Assembly: GCF_006088715.1 (NCBI RefSeq)
Contig: NZ_CP030771.1
Span: 124,001-188,000 of the forward strand
Length of the DNA: 64,000 nt
Direction of reading: 5' to 3'
Origin: Streptomyces sp. YIM 121038
GTDB lineage: Bacteria; Actinomycetota; Actinomycetes; Streptomycetales; Streptomycetaceae
The notes below the pieces were generated by a model. That model worked only from the letters and a program-made list of their open reading frames with translations. It had not been told where the DNA came from and did no database searches. How positions within the stretch are numbered: the first letter of the stretch is position 1; every line of letters starts with the position of its first letter. The position numbers and the translations under genes were made by a program. Of the stretch, positions 34,219-42,914 are shown one piece after another.

Positions 34219-35253
34219 ATGCGCGTACTTCTGACCGGGCACCAGGGCTACCTGGGCACCGTCATGGCCCCGGTCCTCACGGCCGCCGGGCACGAGGTCG
34301 TCGGCCTCGACTCCGGCCTGTTCGCGGACTGCGTCCTCGGCCCGGCGCCCGCGGACCCGCAGGGGCACCGGGTGGACCTGCGGGACGTCACGGCCGAGCA
34401 CGTGGCCGGGGTGGACGCCGTGATCCACCTGGCCGCGCTCTCCAACGACCCGCTGGGCTCGCTCGCGCCGGAGCTGACCTACGACATCAACCACCACGCC
34501 TCCGTGCGCCTCGCCGAGCTGGCCCGCGACGCCGGAGTGCGGCGTTTCCTGTACGCGTCGACGTGCTCGGTGTACGGCGCCGCGGGCGACCCCGACTTGT
34601 CGAACTTGGTGGCCGAGGACGCCCCGCTGCGCCCGGTGACGCCGTACGCGGAGTCCAAGGTGCGGGTCGAGGACGACCTGCACGCGCTCGCCGACGGCGA
34701 CTTCACCCCGGTGTACATGCGCAACGCCACCGCCTTCGGCTACTCGCCCCGGCTGCGCGCCGACATCGTGCTGAACAACCTGGTGGGCCACGCGCTGCTG
34801 TCCGGCGAGGTCCTGGTGCTCTCCGACGGCACCCCCTGGCGCCCGCTGGTGCACGCCGCCGACATCGCCCGCGCGTTCACGGCCGCGCTGACCGCGCCGC
34901 GCGAGGCCGTGCACGACCGGGCGTTCAACATCGGCAGCGAGGTCAACAACGTCACGGTCGCCGAGATCGCCGAGCAGGTCGCCGACGCGGTGCCGGGGGC
35001 GAAGGTGAACATCACCGGGGAGAGCGGCGCCGACCCGCGCTCCTACCGCGTGGACTTCTCCCGGTTCCGCGCCGCGATCCCCGGCTTCGACTGCGAGTGG
35101 ACGGTGCGCCGTGGCGCGCTCGAACTCGCCGAGGCCTACCGGAAGCACGGGTTGACCCGCGAGGAGTTCGAGCAGCGCTTCACCCGGCTCGCCGTGCTGC
35201 GCGCGGCCTCCGACGCCGGTGCCGTCGACGACACCCTGCGGCGGCGCCGGTGA
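34219..35253 (+). CDS. NAD-dependent epimerase/dehydratase (extended SDR)
   Basis: Extended SDR of 344 aa. The N-terminal Rossmann motif TGHQGYLG is at residues 6-13, VIHLAALSNDPLG follows, and the active site has STCSVYG and YAESK (Tyr and Lys of YxxxK). FNIGSEVNNVTVAEIAEQV near residue 235 is typical of sugar-nucleotide epimerases and dehydratases. Reaction type (4-epimerase, 4,6-dehydratase or reductase) cannot be read from the sequence. Spacing to the flanking genes is -4 to +3 bp. Confidence 0.88.
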   Translation: MRVLLTGHQGYLGTVMAPVLTAAGHEVVGLDSGLFADCVLGPAPADPQGHRVDLRDVTAEHVAGVDAVIHLAALSNDPLGSLAPELTYDINHHASVRLAELARDAGVRRFLYASTCSVYGAAGDPDLSNLVAEDAPLRPVTPYAESKVRVEDDLHALADGDFTPVYMRNATAFGYSPRLRADIVLNNLVGHALLSGEVLVLSDGTPWRPLVHAADIARAFTAALTAPREAVHDRAFNIGSEVNNVTVAEIAEQVADAVPGAKVNITGESGADPRSYRVDFSRFRAAIPGFDCEWTVRRGALELAEAYRKHGLTREEFEQRFTRLAVLRAASDAGAVDDTLRRRR

Positions 35254-36527
35254 CCACCACGCTCGGCGCACAGATGCACGCCCTGGTGGAGCGGATGTAC
35301 CCGCTGTGCCGGAGCATCACCGGCGACGGCGTGCGCGCCACCCTGGACATCGTCGGGGAGTACGTCCCGCTCCAGGTGCACGAGGTGCCGACCGGGACGC
35401 AGGTGCTCGACTGGACGGTGCCGCAGGAGTGGAACATCCGGGACGCGTACGTGGCCGACAGCTCGGGCAACCGGGTCGTCGACTTCGCCGCGTCCAGCCT
35501 GCACGTGCTCGGCTACAGCGTGCCGGTCTCGACGACCCTGCCCCTGGCCGAACTCCGCGGCCACCTGCACACCCTGCCGGACCACCCGTCCTGGGTGCCG
35601 TACCGCACCAGTTACTACAAGCCGGAGTGGGGGTTCTGTCTGGCACAGGAGACCCTGGACGGGCTGCCGGACGGCGACTACGAGGTGTGCGTCGACTCCA
35701 CGCTGGCCGACGGCCACCTCACCTACGCCGAGCACGTGGTCCCCGGGCAGGTCGCCGACGAGGTGATCGTCTCCTGTCACGTCTGCCACCCGTCGCTGGC
35801 CAACGACAACCTGGCCGGCGTCGCGGTGGCGACGTTCCTGGCCCGGGCCCTCGCGGAGCGGGCGCCGTACTACACCTACCGGTTCGTCTTCGCGCCCGGC
35901 ACCATCGGGGCGATCACCTGGCTGGCCCGCAACGCGGACCGGATCGACCAGGTCAAGCACGGCCTCGTCCTGGCCTGCGCGGGTGACCGGGGGCAGCTGA
36001 CGTACAAGCGGAGCAGGCGCGGCGACGCGGAGATCGACCGGGTGCTGACGCACGTGCTCGCCGCCTCCGAACGGCCGCACCGCGTCACCGAGTTCACGCC
36101 GTACGGCTACGACGAGCGGCAGTACTGCTCGCCCGGGTTCGACCTCGGTGTGGGCTCGCTCAGCCGGACCCCGTACGCCGGGTACCCCGAGTACCACACC
36201 TCGGCGGACGATCCGGACTTCGTCTCCCCGGAGGCGATGGAGGACACCCTCGCCGTCTGCCGCGAGGCGTTCACGGTCCTCGACCGCAACCGGCGGTACG
36301 TCAACCTCAGCCCGTACGGCGAACCGCAGCTCGGCCGCCGTGGTCTGTACGACGCGCTCGGCGGCCGCAGCGACACCAAGCAGGCCCAGATGGCCATGCT
36401 CTGGGTGCTGAGCCTCTCCGACGGCGAGCACAGTCTGCTCGACGTCGCGGAGCGCTCCGGGCTGCCGTTCGACACCGTCGCCGCCGCGGCCGACGCCCTG
36501 GGCGCCGCCGAACTGCTCAAGGCGTGA
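35250..36527 (+). CDS. DUF4910-domain M28-like aminopeptidase-fold protein
   Basis: Protein of 425 aa of the DUF4910 family found in many polysaccharide loci. The central region has SCHVCHPSLANDNLAGV and YGYDERQYCSPGFDLGVG, the metal-binding blocks of this aminopeptidase-like fold (His, Asp, Glu and His ligands visible), and YHTSADD. The C-terminal about 80 residues look like a winged helix (LWVLSLSDGEHSLLDVAERSG). The GTG overlaps the preceding stop. It may hydrolyse an amide or peptide on an amino-sugar; the reaction is unproven for the family. Confidence 0.8.
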   Translation: MTTTLGAQMHALVERMYPLCRSITGDGVRATLDIVGEYVPLQVHEVPTGTQVLDWTVPQEWNIRDAYVADSSGNRVVDFAASSLHVLGYSVPVSTTLPLAELRGHLHTLPDHPSWVPYRTSYYKPEWGFCLAQETLDGLPDGDYEVCVDSTLADGHLTYAEHVVPGQVADEVIVSCHVCHPSLANDNLAGVAVATFLARALAERAPYYTYRFVFAPGTIGAITWLARNADRIDQVKHGLVLACAGDRGQLTYKRSRRGDAEIDRVLTHVLAASERPHRVTEFTPYGYDERQYCSPGFDLGVGSLSRTPYAGYPEYHTSADDPDFVSPEAMEDTLAVCREAFTVLDRNRRYVNLSPYGEPQLGRRGLYDALGGRSDTKQAQMAMLWVLSLSDGEHSLLDVAERSGLPFDTVAAAADALGAAELLKA

Positions 36528-37822
36528 CGCCCATGACCACCGAAGGGGAGAAGACGAAGGCACCGGCCGGATCCGCCAGGCGCGCCCTCGTCGGACGGCT
36601 GTCCTGGGGGCTCGCCGACCAGGCGGCGTCCAGCATCTCCAACTTCGCGGTGGGCATCTACGTGGCCCGCTCGCTGGGGGTGACCGCGTTCGGCGTGTTC
36701 AGCCTGGCCTGGGTCACCTACGGCGTGGTGCTCAACGTCTCCCGGGGCCTGGCCACCGACCCGCTCGTGGTGCGCTTCAGCGGCGTGCCGGCCGCGTCCT
36801 GGCGCACGGCGGTGGCCAGGTCGTCGGGGACCGCGCTGGGTGTCGGTGCCGCACTCGGCGCGGTGTCCCTGGTGGCGGGGCTCGCTGTCGGCGGCCGTGT
36901 GGGGCTCGCGTTCGCCTGCCTGGGCGTGGTCCTGCCGGGGCTGCTCCTCCAGGACGCGTGGCGGTTCGCGTTCTTCGCCGCGGGCACCGGGCGGAAGGCG
37001 TTCGTCAACGACCTCGTGTGGTGCGTCGCGCTCGTCCCTGCCATGGTCCTCGCCGCCCGTGCGGGCAGCGTGGCCGCCTTCGTGCTGGCCTGGGGCGGGT
37101 CCGCCGCGGTGGCCGCGGTGTACGGCTGCTTCCAGTCCGGCATCCGGCCCCGGTCGGCCGGGGCGCGCGAGTGGCTGCGCGAGCACCGGGACCTCGGCTC
37201 CCGCTACCTCGTCGAGAACGTCAGCAACAGCGGCGCGAGCCAGCTGCGGGCCTACGGTCTCGGCGCGATCGTCGGGGTCGGCGCGGTGGGGGTGACCCGG
37301 GGAGCGGAGCTCCTGCTCGGCCCGTTCATGGCGGTCCTCATGGGGCTCTCCCTGGTCACCGTCGCGGAGGCGGCCCGGGTGCTTCGCAGGGCCCCGCACC
37401 GGCTCGGGGCGTTCTGCTTCCTGCTCGGCGGCGGGCAGGCCGCCGCCGCGCTGCTGTGGGGCGCGGCGCTGCTCCTCGTGCCGGACCGGTTCGGCGAGCT
37501 GGTGCTCGGCGGCGTCTGGCACTCCGCGTCGGAGCTGATCCTTCCGGCCGCGCTCGGTGTCGCGGGCGCGAGCCTCGGCACCGGCGCGGCGGCCGGTCTG
37601 CGCGCGCTCGCCGCGGCCCGGCGCAGCCTGCGCTGCCAGCTGATCGCCTCTTCCTGTTACGTCGTCGGCGGGCTCGGCGGCGCGGCCGTGGCCGGCACGG
37701 TCGGCTCGGCCTGGGGCGTCGCCGCCGCCACGTCGATCGGCTCCGCCGTGTGGTGGCTGCACCTGCGGTCCGCCCTGCGCGAGCGCCACCACTCCCCCAT
37801 TCCCGAAGTGAGGACGTCATGA
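36524..37822 (+). CDS. Polysaccharide flippase-like membrane protein (Wzx-like)
   Basis: Integral membrane protein of 432 aa with 12 or so hydrophobic segments and the MATE/PST-type opening LSWGLADQAASSISNFAVGIYVARSLGVTAFGVFSLAW. This pattern is that of Wzx and related lipid-linked oligosaccharide flippases. The GTG at 36524 overlaps the preceding stop; an ATG three codons later is possible. It is the only flippase candidate in the operon and should move the lipid-linked repeat unit across the membrane before polymerisation. Confidence 0.82.
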   Translation: MTPMTTEGEKTKAPAGSARRALVGRLSWGLADQAASSISNFAVGIYVARSLGVTAFGVFSLAWVTYGVVLNVSRGLATDPLVVRFSGVPAASWRTAVARSSGTALGVGAALGAVSLVAGLAVGGRVGLAFACLGVVLPGLLLQDAWRFAFFAAGTGRKAFVNDLVWCVALVPAMVLAARAGSVAAFVLAWGGSAAVAAVYGCFQSGIRPRSAGAREWLREHRDLGSRYLVENVSNSGASQLRAYGLGAIVGVGAVGVTRGAELLLGPFMAVLMGLSLVTVAEAARVLRRAPHRLGAFCFLLGGGQAAAALLWGAALLLVPDRFGELVLGGVWHSASELILPAALGVAGASLGTGAAAGLRALAAARRSLRCQLIASSCYVVGGLGGAAVAGTVGSAWGVAAATSIGSAVWWLHLRSALRERHHSPIPEVRTS

Positions 37823-38766
37823 CCGCCCATCCCCGGTTGAGCATCGGCCTGCCCGTGTACAACGGCGAGGAGTACCTCGCCGAGGCGCTCGATGCCCTGC
37901 TCGGCCAGACCTACGAGGACTTCGAGCTGGTCATCTCCGACAACGCCTCGACCGACGGGACCCAGGAGATCTGCCGCAAGTACGCCGCGCAGGACACGCG
38001 CGTCCGCTATCTGCGGCTGCCCCGGAACATCGGCGCGGCGCCGAACCACAACTACGTGTTCACCCAGTGCCACGGCGAGCTGTTCAAGTGGGCCTCGCAC
38101 GACGACCTGTACGCCCGTGACCTGCTGCGGCGCTGTGTGGAGGCCCTGGACGAGCGGCCGGAGGTGATCCTCGCGCACGCCGACCAGGCGGTCATCGACG
38201 AGGAGGGGCGGGTGAAGGTCCCGTACGCGTACACGCTCGCCACCGACTCCCCGCGCGCCCCGGAGCGGTTCCGCAGCATGCTCTTCGAGCCGGGCGGCGA
38301 CGACTTCTACGGGGTGATGCGGGCCGATGTGCTGCGCCGGGTGAGGCCGCACAACAGCTACCACCACGCGGACCGCACGTTCGTCGCCGAGATCGGCCTG
38401 CGCGGGCCCTTCCACCAGGTGCCGGAGCTGCTGTACTTCCGCCGCGACCACCCCACGCGCGCCGAGCGGGCGAACCCGTCCAAGCGTTCCCGGTGCGTCA
38501 ATCTGGACCCGCGCCGGGCGGGTCTGCTGCACCCGACGCCGCGGCTGCTCGCCGAGTACGTCTGGGGCTTCGTCGCGGCGGTCCGGCGGACGCCGCTGTC
38601 CGCGGCCGACCGGCGCGCGTGCTACGGCCACCTGGCCGCGTGGGCGGCGAGCCGGGCCCGGCCGGGCGCCGGGGAGCGGGTCGAGGACCGCGCCCCGGTC
38701 GACCCGGCGAAGCTCGACGTCTCCCTCGACGCGCTCGTCGCCGGGCGCGAGGGGAAGCGGACGTGA
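37819..38766 (+). CDS. Glycosyltransferase family 2
   Basis: GT-A glycosyltransferase of 315 aa. The N-terminus RLSIGLPVYNGEEYLAEALD and DFELVISDNASTDGTQEICR are classical GT2, and the DxD-like metal site is HADQAVIDEEG / SHDDLYAR. The ATG overlaps the flippase stop (ATGA) and AAGTGAGGA lies upstream. It is the third glycosyltransferase of the operon, so with the initiating enzyme the repeat unit has at least four sugars if each acts once. Confidence 0.9.
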   Translation: MTAHPRLSIGLPVYNGEEYLAEALDALLGQTYEDFELVISDNASTDGTQEICRKYAAQDTRVRYLRLPRNIGAAPNHNYVFTQCHGELFKWASHDDLYARDLLRRCVEALDERPEVILAHADQAVIDEEGRVKVPYAYTLATDSPRAPERFRSMLFEPGGDDFYGVMRADVLRRVRPHNSYHHADRTFVAEIGLRGPFHQVPELLYFRRDHPTRAERANPSKRSRCVNLDPRRAGLLHPTPRLLAEYVWGFVAAVRRTPLSAADRRACYGHLAAWAASRARPGAGERVEDRAPVDPAKLDVSLDALVAGREGKRT

Positions 38767-39971
38767 CGGCGGTACGGGTGGGAGTGTTCGGCCTGCTCGG
38801 CTCGGGCAACCTCGGCAACGACGGGTCGCTGGAGGCCGTGCTCGGCTATCTGCGCACCGAGCACCCCGAGGCGGTCGTGGACGCGCTGTGCGGCGGGCCC
38901 GAGCTCGTCGCGGCCCGGTACCGGATCCCCGCGACGCGGCTGCACTGGTACCGCGGGGAGTACCGGACCGCGTCGCGCGCGGGCGCGATCGCGGGCAAGG
39001 GCCTGGGCAAACTCGTCGACGCCGTCCGCACCGCCGCCTGGGTGCGCAAGCACGACGTGGTGATCGTGCCGGGCATGGGCGTCCTGGAGGCCACGCTGCC
39101 GCTGCGGCCCTGGGGCTTCCCGTACGCGCTCTTCCTGCTCTGCGCGAGCGGCCGGGTGCTGCGGACCCGGGTCGCTCTGGTCGGCGTCGGCGCCGCCCCG
39201 ATCGCCGACCGGCCGACCCGGGCGCTGGTGCGGCGGTCGGCGCGGCTCGCCGCGTACCGGTCGTACCGGGACGCGATGTCGCGTGACGCGATGCGGGAGA
39301 TGGGCGTGGACACCGCGCGCGACGGGGTCTACCCGGACCTCGCGTTCGCCCTGCCGACGCCCCCCGCGGGCACGCCCTCGGGCACGGTCTGCGTCGGCGT
39401 CATGGCCTTCCACGGCGGCAACGACGACCGCGCCCGCGCCGAGGAGATCCACCGGCGCTACCTCGACGGAGTGACCCGGTTCGTCCGCGCCCTCGTCGAG
39501 GACGGCAGGCCGGTCCGGCTGCTCACCGGGGACGGGGTCGACGCGACGGTGGTCACCGCGATCCGCGAGGCGGTGGACTCGCCGCTGGTCACCGCGGCCG
39601 AGGCGGCCTCGCTCGCCGACCTGATGAAGGAGGCGGCGGCCGCCGACGCGGTGGTGGCGACCCGGTACCACAACCTGATCTGCGCGCTGAAGGCGGGCAC
39701 ACCGACGCTCGCGCTCAGCTACGCGGCGAAGAGCGACGCCCTGATGGACCGGATGGGCCTCGGCGCGTACTGCCACCCGGCCCGCGAGGTCGACGCCGAC
39801 CGGCTCCTCGAACAGTTCCGGGCGCTGGAGAAGCAGTCGGCGGAGCTGCGCCGGACCCTCACCGAGCGGAACGAACTCGCCGCCCGGCAACTCCAGGACC
39901 AGTTCGCCGAGTTGACCACGGCCCTGTTCCCTGCGACCGACCACGCCCACGCCCTGCGGGAGACCCCATGA
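38763..39971 (+). CDS. Polysaccharide pyruvyl transferase family protein
   Basis: Protein of 402 aa of the CsaB/PssM-type pyruvyltransferase family. It opens RVGVFGLLGSGNLGNDGSLEAVL; the C-terminal half has VRLLTGDGVDAT, DAVVATRYHNLICALKAGTPTLALSYAAKSDALM, the donor-site region of the family with the Arg-Tyr-His. The last 40 residues are coiled-coil-like. It transfers pyruvate from phosphoenolpyruvate to a sugar as a ketal, giving the polymer extra negative charge. The GTG overlaps the previous stop. Confidence 0.88.
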   Translation: MTAVRVGVFGLLGSGNLGNDGSLEAVLGYLRTEHPEAVVDALCGGPELVAARYRIPATRLHWYRGEYRTASRAGAIAGKGLGKLVDAVRTAAWVRKHDVVIVPGMGVLEATLPLRPWGFPYALFLLCASGRVLRTRVALVGVGAAPIADRPTRALVRRSARLAAYRSYRDAMSRDAMREMGVDTARDGVYPDLAFALPTPPAGTPSGTVCVGVMAFHGGNDDRARAEEIHRRYLDGVTRFVRALVEDGRPVRLLTGDGVDATVVTAIREAVDSPLVTAAEAASLADLMKEAAAADAVVATRYHNLICALKAGTPTLALSYAAKSDALMDRMGLGAYCHPAREVDADRLLEQFRALEKQSAELRRTLTERNELAARQLQDQFAELTTALFPATDHAHALRETP

Positions 39972-40519
39972 AAGCAACCGAAGTCCCGGAGATCGACGGC
40001 GCGTTCCTGTTCGAGCCCACGCCGTACGCCGACGAACGCGGCTTCTTCTGCCGCACCTTCGACGCCGACGTGCTCCGCTCGGTGGGCCTCGACCCGAACG
40101 CGTTCATCCAGGACAGCGTGTCCCGTTCGGTCCGTGGCGTGCTGCGCGGCATGCACCTGCGCTCCGGGAGGGGCGAGGCCAAGCTGGTGCGGTGCTCGTA
40201 CGGGAAGATCTTCGACGTCGTCGTGGACCTGCGGGCCGACTCGCCGACCTATCTCAACGTGGCCACCTTCGAGCTGTCCGGCGAGACGCAGAGGACCCTG
40301 TACATCCCGGCGGGGTGCGCACACGGCTTCCAGGCGCTGACCGAGACCACCGACACGTCGTACCGGATCGACCGCCCGCACGACCCCGCCGAGGACGTGA
40401 CGATCGCCTTCGACGACCCGGAGCTCGACATTCCGTGGCCGCTGCCGGTCACCCTGATGTCCCAGCGGGACCGGGAGGCGCCGAGCCTCGCCGAGGTCCT
40501 GAAGCACAGCGAGAAGTGA
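39968..40519 (+). CDS. dTDP-4-dehydrorhamnose 3,5-epimerase family protein
   Basis: RmlC-like cupin of 183 aa. The active-site block LRGMHLRSGRGEAKLVRC holds the catalytic-type His, GKIFDVVVDLRADSPTY follows, and IPAGCAHGFQAL is the family's metal-site-like strand. Length matches RmlC. No RmlA, RmlB or RmlD homologue lies beside it, so it probably epimerises the 4-keto sugar made by this operon, perhaps the one C-methylated by the TylC3-like enzyme, rather than making rhamnose. The ATG overlaps the previous stop. Confidence 0.87.
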   Translation: MKATEVPEIDGAFLFEPTPYADERGFFCRTFDADVLRSVGLDPNAFIQDSVSRSVRGVLRGMHLRSGRGEAKLVRCSYGKIFDVVVDLRADSPTYLNVATFELSGETQRTLYIPAGCAHGFQALTETTDTSYRIDRPHDPAEDVTIAFDDPELDIPWPLPVTLMSQRDREAPSLAEVLKHSEK

Positions 40520-40526
40520 GGCCGTC

Positions 40527-41870
40527 GTGGACACCCGACACACCGAAGGGGCCGCGGAGTTCACCCTGCCGCGGTCGCGCAGCGCGAACGAGCGGCTGCA
40601 CGCGCTGATCCCCGGTGGCGCGCACACCTACGCCAAGGGCGACGACCAGTACCCCGAGGACCTGGCCCCGGTCATCAGCCACGGCCGGGGCGCCCACGTG
40701 TGGGACGTCGACGGCAACCGCTACGTCGAGTACGGCTCGGGGCTGCGCTCCGTCAGCCTCGGCCACGCCCACCCGCGCGTGACCGAGGCGGTGCGGCGCG
40801 AACTCGACCGGGGCAGCAACTTCGCGCGGCCGTCCATCGTGGAGGTCGAGGCCGCGGAGCGCTTCCTGGCGACGGTGCCGACCGCCGAGATGGTGAAGTT
40901 CGCGAAGAACGGCTCCGACGCCACCACCGCCGCGGTCCGCCTCGCCCGCGCCGTCACCGGGCGCCCCCGCGTCGCCCGCTGCGGCGACCATCCGTTCTTC
41001 TCCGTCGACGACTGGTTCATCGGCACCACGCCGATGTCGGCGGGCATTCCGGAGGCGACCACCGAACTCACCGTGGCGTTCCCCTACGGCGACCTGGTGG
41101 CCACGGAGGAGCTGCTCACCCGGTACCAGGACGAGATCGCCTGTCTGATCCTCGAACCCGCGGGCCACACCGAGCCTCCGCCCGGCTATCTGGAGGGCCT
41201 GCGCGCGCTGGCCGACCGGCACGGCTGCGTCCTGGTATTCGACGAGATGATCACCGGTTTCCGCTGGTCCGAGGCGGGCGCCCAGGGCCTGTACGGCGTC
41301 GTCCCCGACCTCTCCACGTTCGGCAAGGCGCTGGGCAACGGCTTCGCCGTCTCCGCCCTCGCCGGGCGCCGCGCGCTGATGGAGCGGGGCGGCCTGCGCC
41401 ACTCCGGCGAGCGGGTGTTCCTGCTGTCCACCACGCACGGCGCGGAAACGCACTCCCTGGCCGCCGCGATGGCCGTGCAGGCCACCTACGCCGAGGAGGG
41501 TGTCACCGCGCGGCTGCACGCCCTCGGCGAGCGGCTGGCCGCCGGTGTGCGCGACGCCGCGGCCGGGATGGGTGTGGGCGACCACCTCGTCGTCCGGGGC
41601 CGGGCCAGCAACCTGGTCTTCGCCACCCTCGACGAGAGGGGGAAGCCGTCGCAGGAGTACCGCACCCTGTTCCTGCGCCAACTCCTCGCGGGCGGGGTCC
41701 TCGCCCCGTCGTTCGTGGTGAGCGGCGCGCTCAGCGACGCCGACATCGACCACACCGTCGACGTGGTGGCCGACGCGTGCGCGGTCTACCGAAAGGCCCT
41801 GGACGCGGGCGATCCCACGCCCTGGCTCGGTGGGCGGCCGGTGAAGCCGGTGTTCCGCCGCCTGGTGTGA
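40527..41870 (+). CDS. Class-III (glutamate-1-semialdehyde-type) aminotransferase
   Basis: PLP enzyme of 447 aa. The family blocks GGAHTYAKGDDQYPED, RYVEYGSGLRSVSLGHAHP and FAKNGSDATTAAVRLAR are present, the PLP-binding Asp region is LVFDEMITGFRWS, and the Schiff-base Lys lies in STFGKALGNGFAVSAL. Proteins of this kind in polysaccharide loci aminate a keto-compound or keto-sugar rather than make aminolevulinate. GTG start 7 bp after the epimerase stop. It is the last gene of the 27.7-kb run; its TGA lies in a palindrome shared with the convergent PAP2 gene. Confidence 0.88.
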   Translation: MDTRHTEGAAEFTLPRSRSANERLHALIPGGAHTYAKGDDQYPEDLAPVISHGRGAHVWDVDGNRYVEYGSGLRSVSLGHAHPRVTEAVRRELDRGSNFARPSIVEVEAAERFLATVPTAEMVKFAKNGSDATTAAVRLARAVTGRPRVARCGDHPFFSVDDWFIGTTPMSAGIPEATTELTVAFPYGDLVATEELLTRYQDEIACLILEPAGHTEPPPGYLEGLRALADRHGCVLVFDEMITGFRWSEAGAQGLYGVVPDLSTFGKALGNGFAVSALAGRRALMERGGLRHSGERVFLLSTTHGAETHSLAAAMAVQATYAEEGVTARLHALGERLAAGVRDAAAGMGVGDHLVVRGRASNLVFATLDERGKPSQEYRTLFLRQLLAGGVLAPSFVVSGALSDADIDHTVDVVADACAVYRKALDAGDPTPWLGGRPVKPVFRRLV

Positions 41871-41880
41871 CGCGGCGTCA
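41868..41880. promoter_or_regulatory. 13-bp palindrome joining two convergent stop codons
   Basis: TGACGC-G-GCGTCA. The left TGA is the stop of the aminotransferase gene and the right TCA is the complement of the PAP2 gene's stop. It is too tight to be a normal terminator hairpin; listed because it is the only structure between the two genes. Confidence 0.4.
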
Positions 41881-42573
41881 GAGCTGTTCCTGCCGACCGG
41901 CGTCGGCCGACCGGTCGTCCGTGCGGTCGGCCAGCCGGTCGGCGGTCCGGTCGATCAGCCACGCGGTCGCCGGTACCACCACCAGGGCGGTGCACCAGCC
42001 GCCGAGGACGTCGGTCGGGTAGTGCGCGCTGAGGGAGACCTGTGCCCAGCCCATGGCGGCACCGGCGACCAGCGCCGCGGCGAGCACCAGGAGCGTGCCG
42101 GCCGTCCTGCCGAGGCCGAGCCTGCCGGTCGCGACCAGCGCAAGGGCGAGGGCGAGCGTGGTCAGGAAGGCGGTGTGTCCGCTCGGGTAGGACAGGCTGC
42201 CGCCGTGGATGGTGCGTCCCGCCAGGTGCTTGCCCAGCGTCGTCGTCGCGACGGCCAGGAAGGCCCCGGCGACGACGAGCACCGCCGCGCGAGGGTGCCG
42301 CAGCAGCAGGCAGCCCGTCACGGCGGCCACGACGAGGAGCGCCGCTCCGGCGGGCTCCCCCAGGAAGTCCGTGGCCAGCGCGACGCGCCGCCACGGCGGC
42401 CCCACGCTGTCCGCCGTCGGATCGACGATCCAGGTGTCCACCGCGCCGGACTGGCTGTGGTCGGCGTACATGAACCCGATCACGACGGCCACCAGCGTGG
42501 CGAGGGCCGCGACCAGCGCGAGCCCGGCGCGCAGCGGTGGGGGCAGCACCGGGGGCGCCGTCCGGCCGTTCAC
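41878..42573 (-). CDS. PAP2-family phosphatase
   Basis: Integral membrane phosphatase of 231 aa with about five to six helices. The three PAP2 motifs are visible: KHLAGR (K-x-x-x-x-R part), YPSGHT (PSGH) and SLSAHYPTD (SR-type x5 His-x3-Asp, with Leu in place of Arg). The GTG at 42573 starts just before the first helix; the frame stays open upstream but is Arg/Gly-rich low complexity. It could dephosphorylate undecaprenyl pyrophosphate released by the adjacent EPS pathway, or another lipid phosphate. Confidence 0.82.
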   Translation of the reverse strand: MNGRTAPPVLPPPLRAGLALVAALATLVAVVIGFMYADHSQSGAVDTWIVDPTADSVGPPWRRVALATDFLGEPAGAALLVVAAVTGCLLLRHPRAAVLVVAGAFLAVATTTLGKHLAGRTIHGGSLSYPSGHTAFLTTLALALALVATGRLGLGRTAGTLLVLAAALVAGAAMGWAQVSLSAHYPTDVLGGWCTALVVVPATAWLIDRTADRLADRTDDRSADAGRQEQL

Positions 42574-42914
42574 CCGCTCACCGCGTCCGGTACGTGGCGG
42601 CGGTCCAGCCGTTCCCGTTCCGCTCCGGCCAGGCGTTCCAACGCGAGCCCCCCGTCGTGTCCGACGCACCTTCCAGCGGCCGTGACCGCGCCCGCTGCAG
42701 ACCCGCACGGCTCCGTGGGAGCGTCAGGCTGCGCGGCCCCAACTCAGAGGTCCGGCCCTCGTCTTGGCCACCCTAACAACCCGATCGCGGCAAACCGCTG
42801 TTTCCCCGGCCTTGGCGGCCACTGATCGGCCGGGCGGTCGCTTGTCGGCCGGGGCTGTGCTGGTGAGGCTGGTAGGAGACCAGTCGTCACCAGTAGCCCA
42901 CGGGGGTCGAGTCG

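Noticed and set aside
39968..40519. Standard dTDP-rhamnose pathway
   Set aside because: Only an RmlC-like gene is present; RmlA, RmlB and RmlD partners are absent from the operon.
40527..41870. hemL (aminolevulinate synthesis)
   Set aside because: The enzyme family fits, but the gene is the last of an EPS operon and coupled to a sugar epimerase; a housekeeping role is unlikely.
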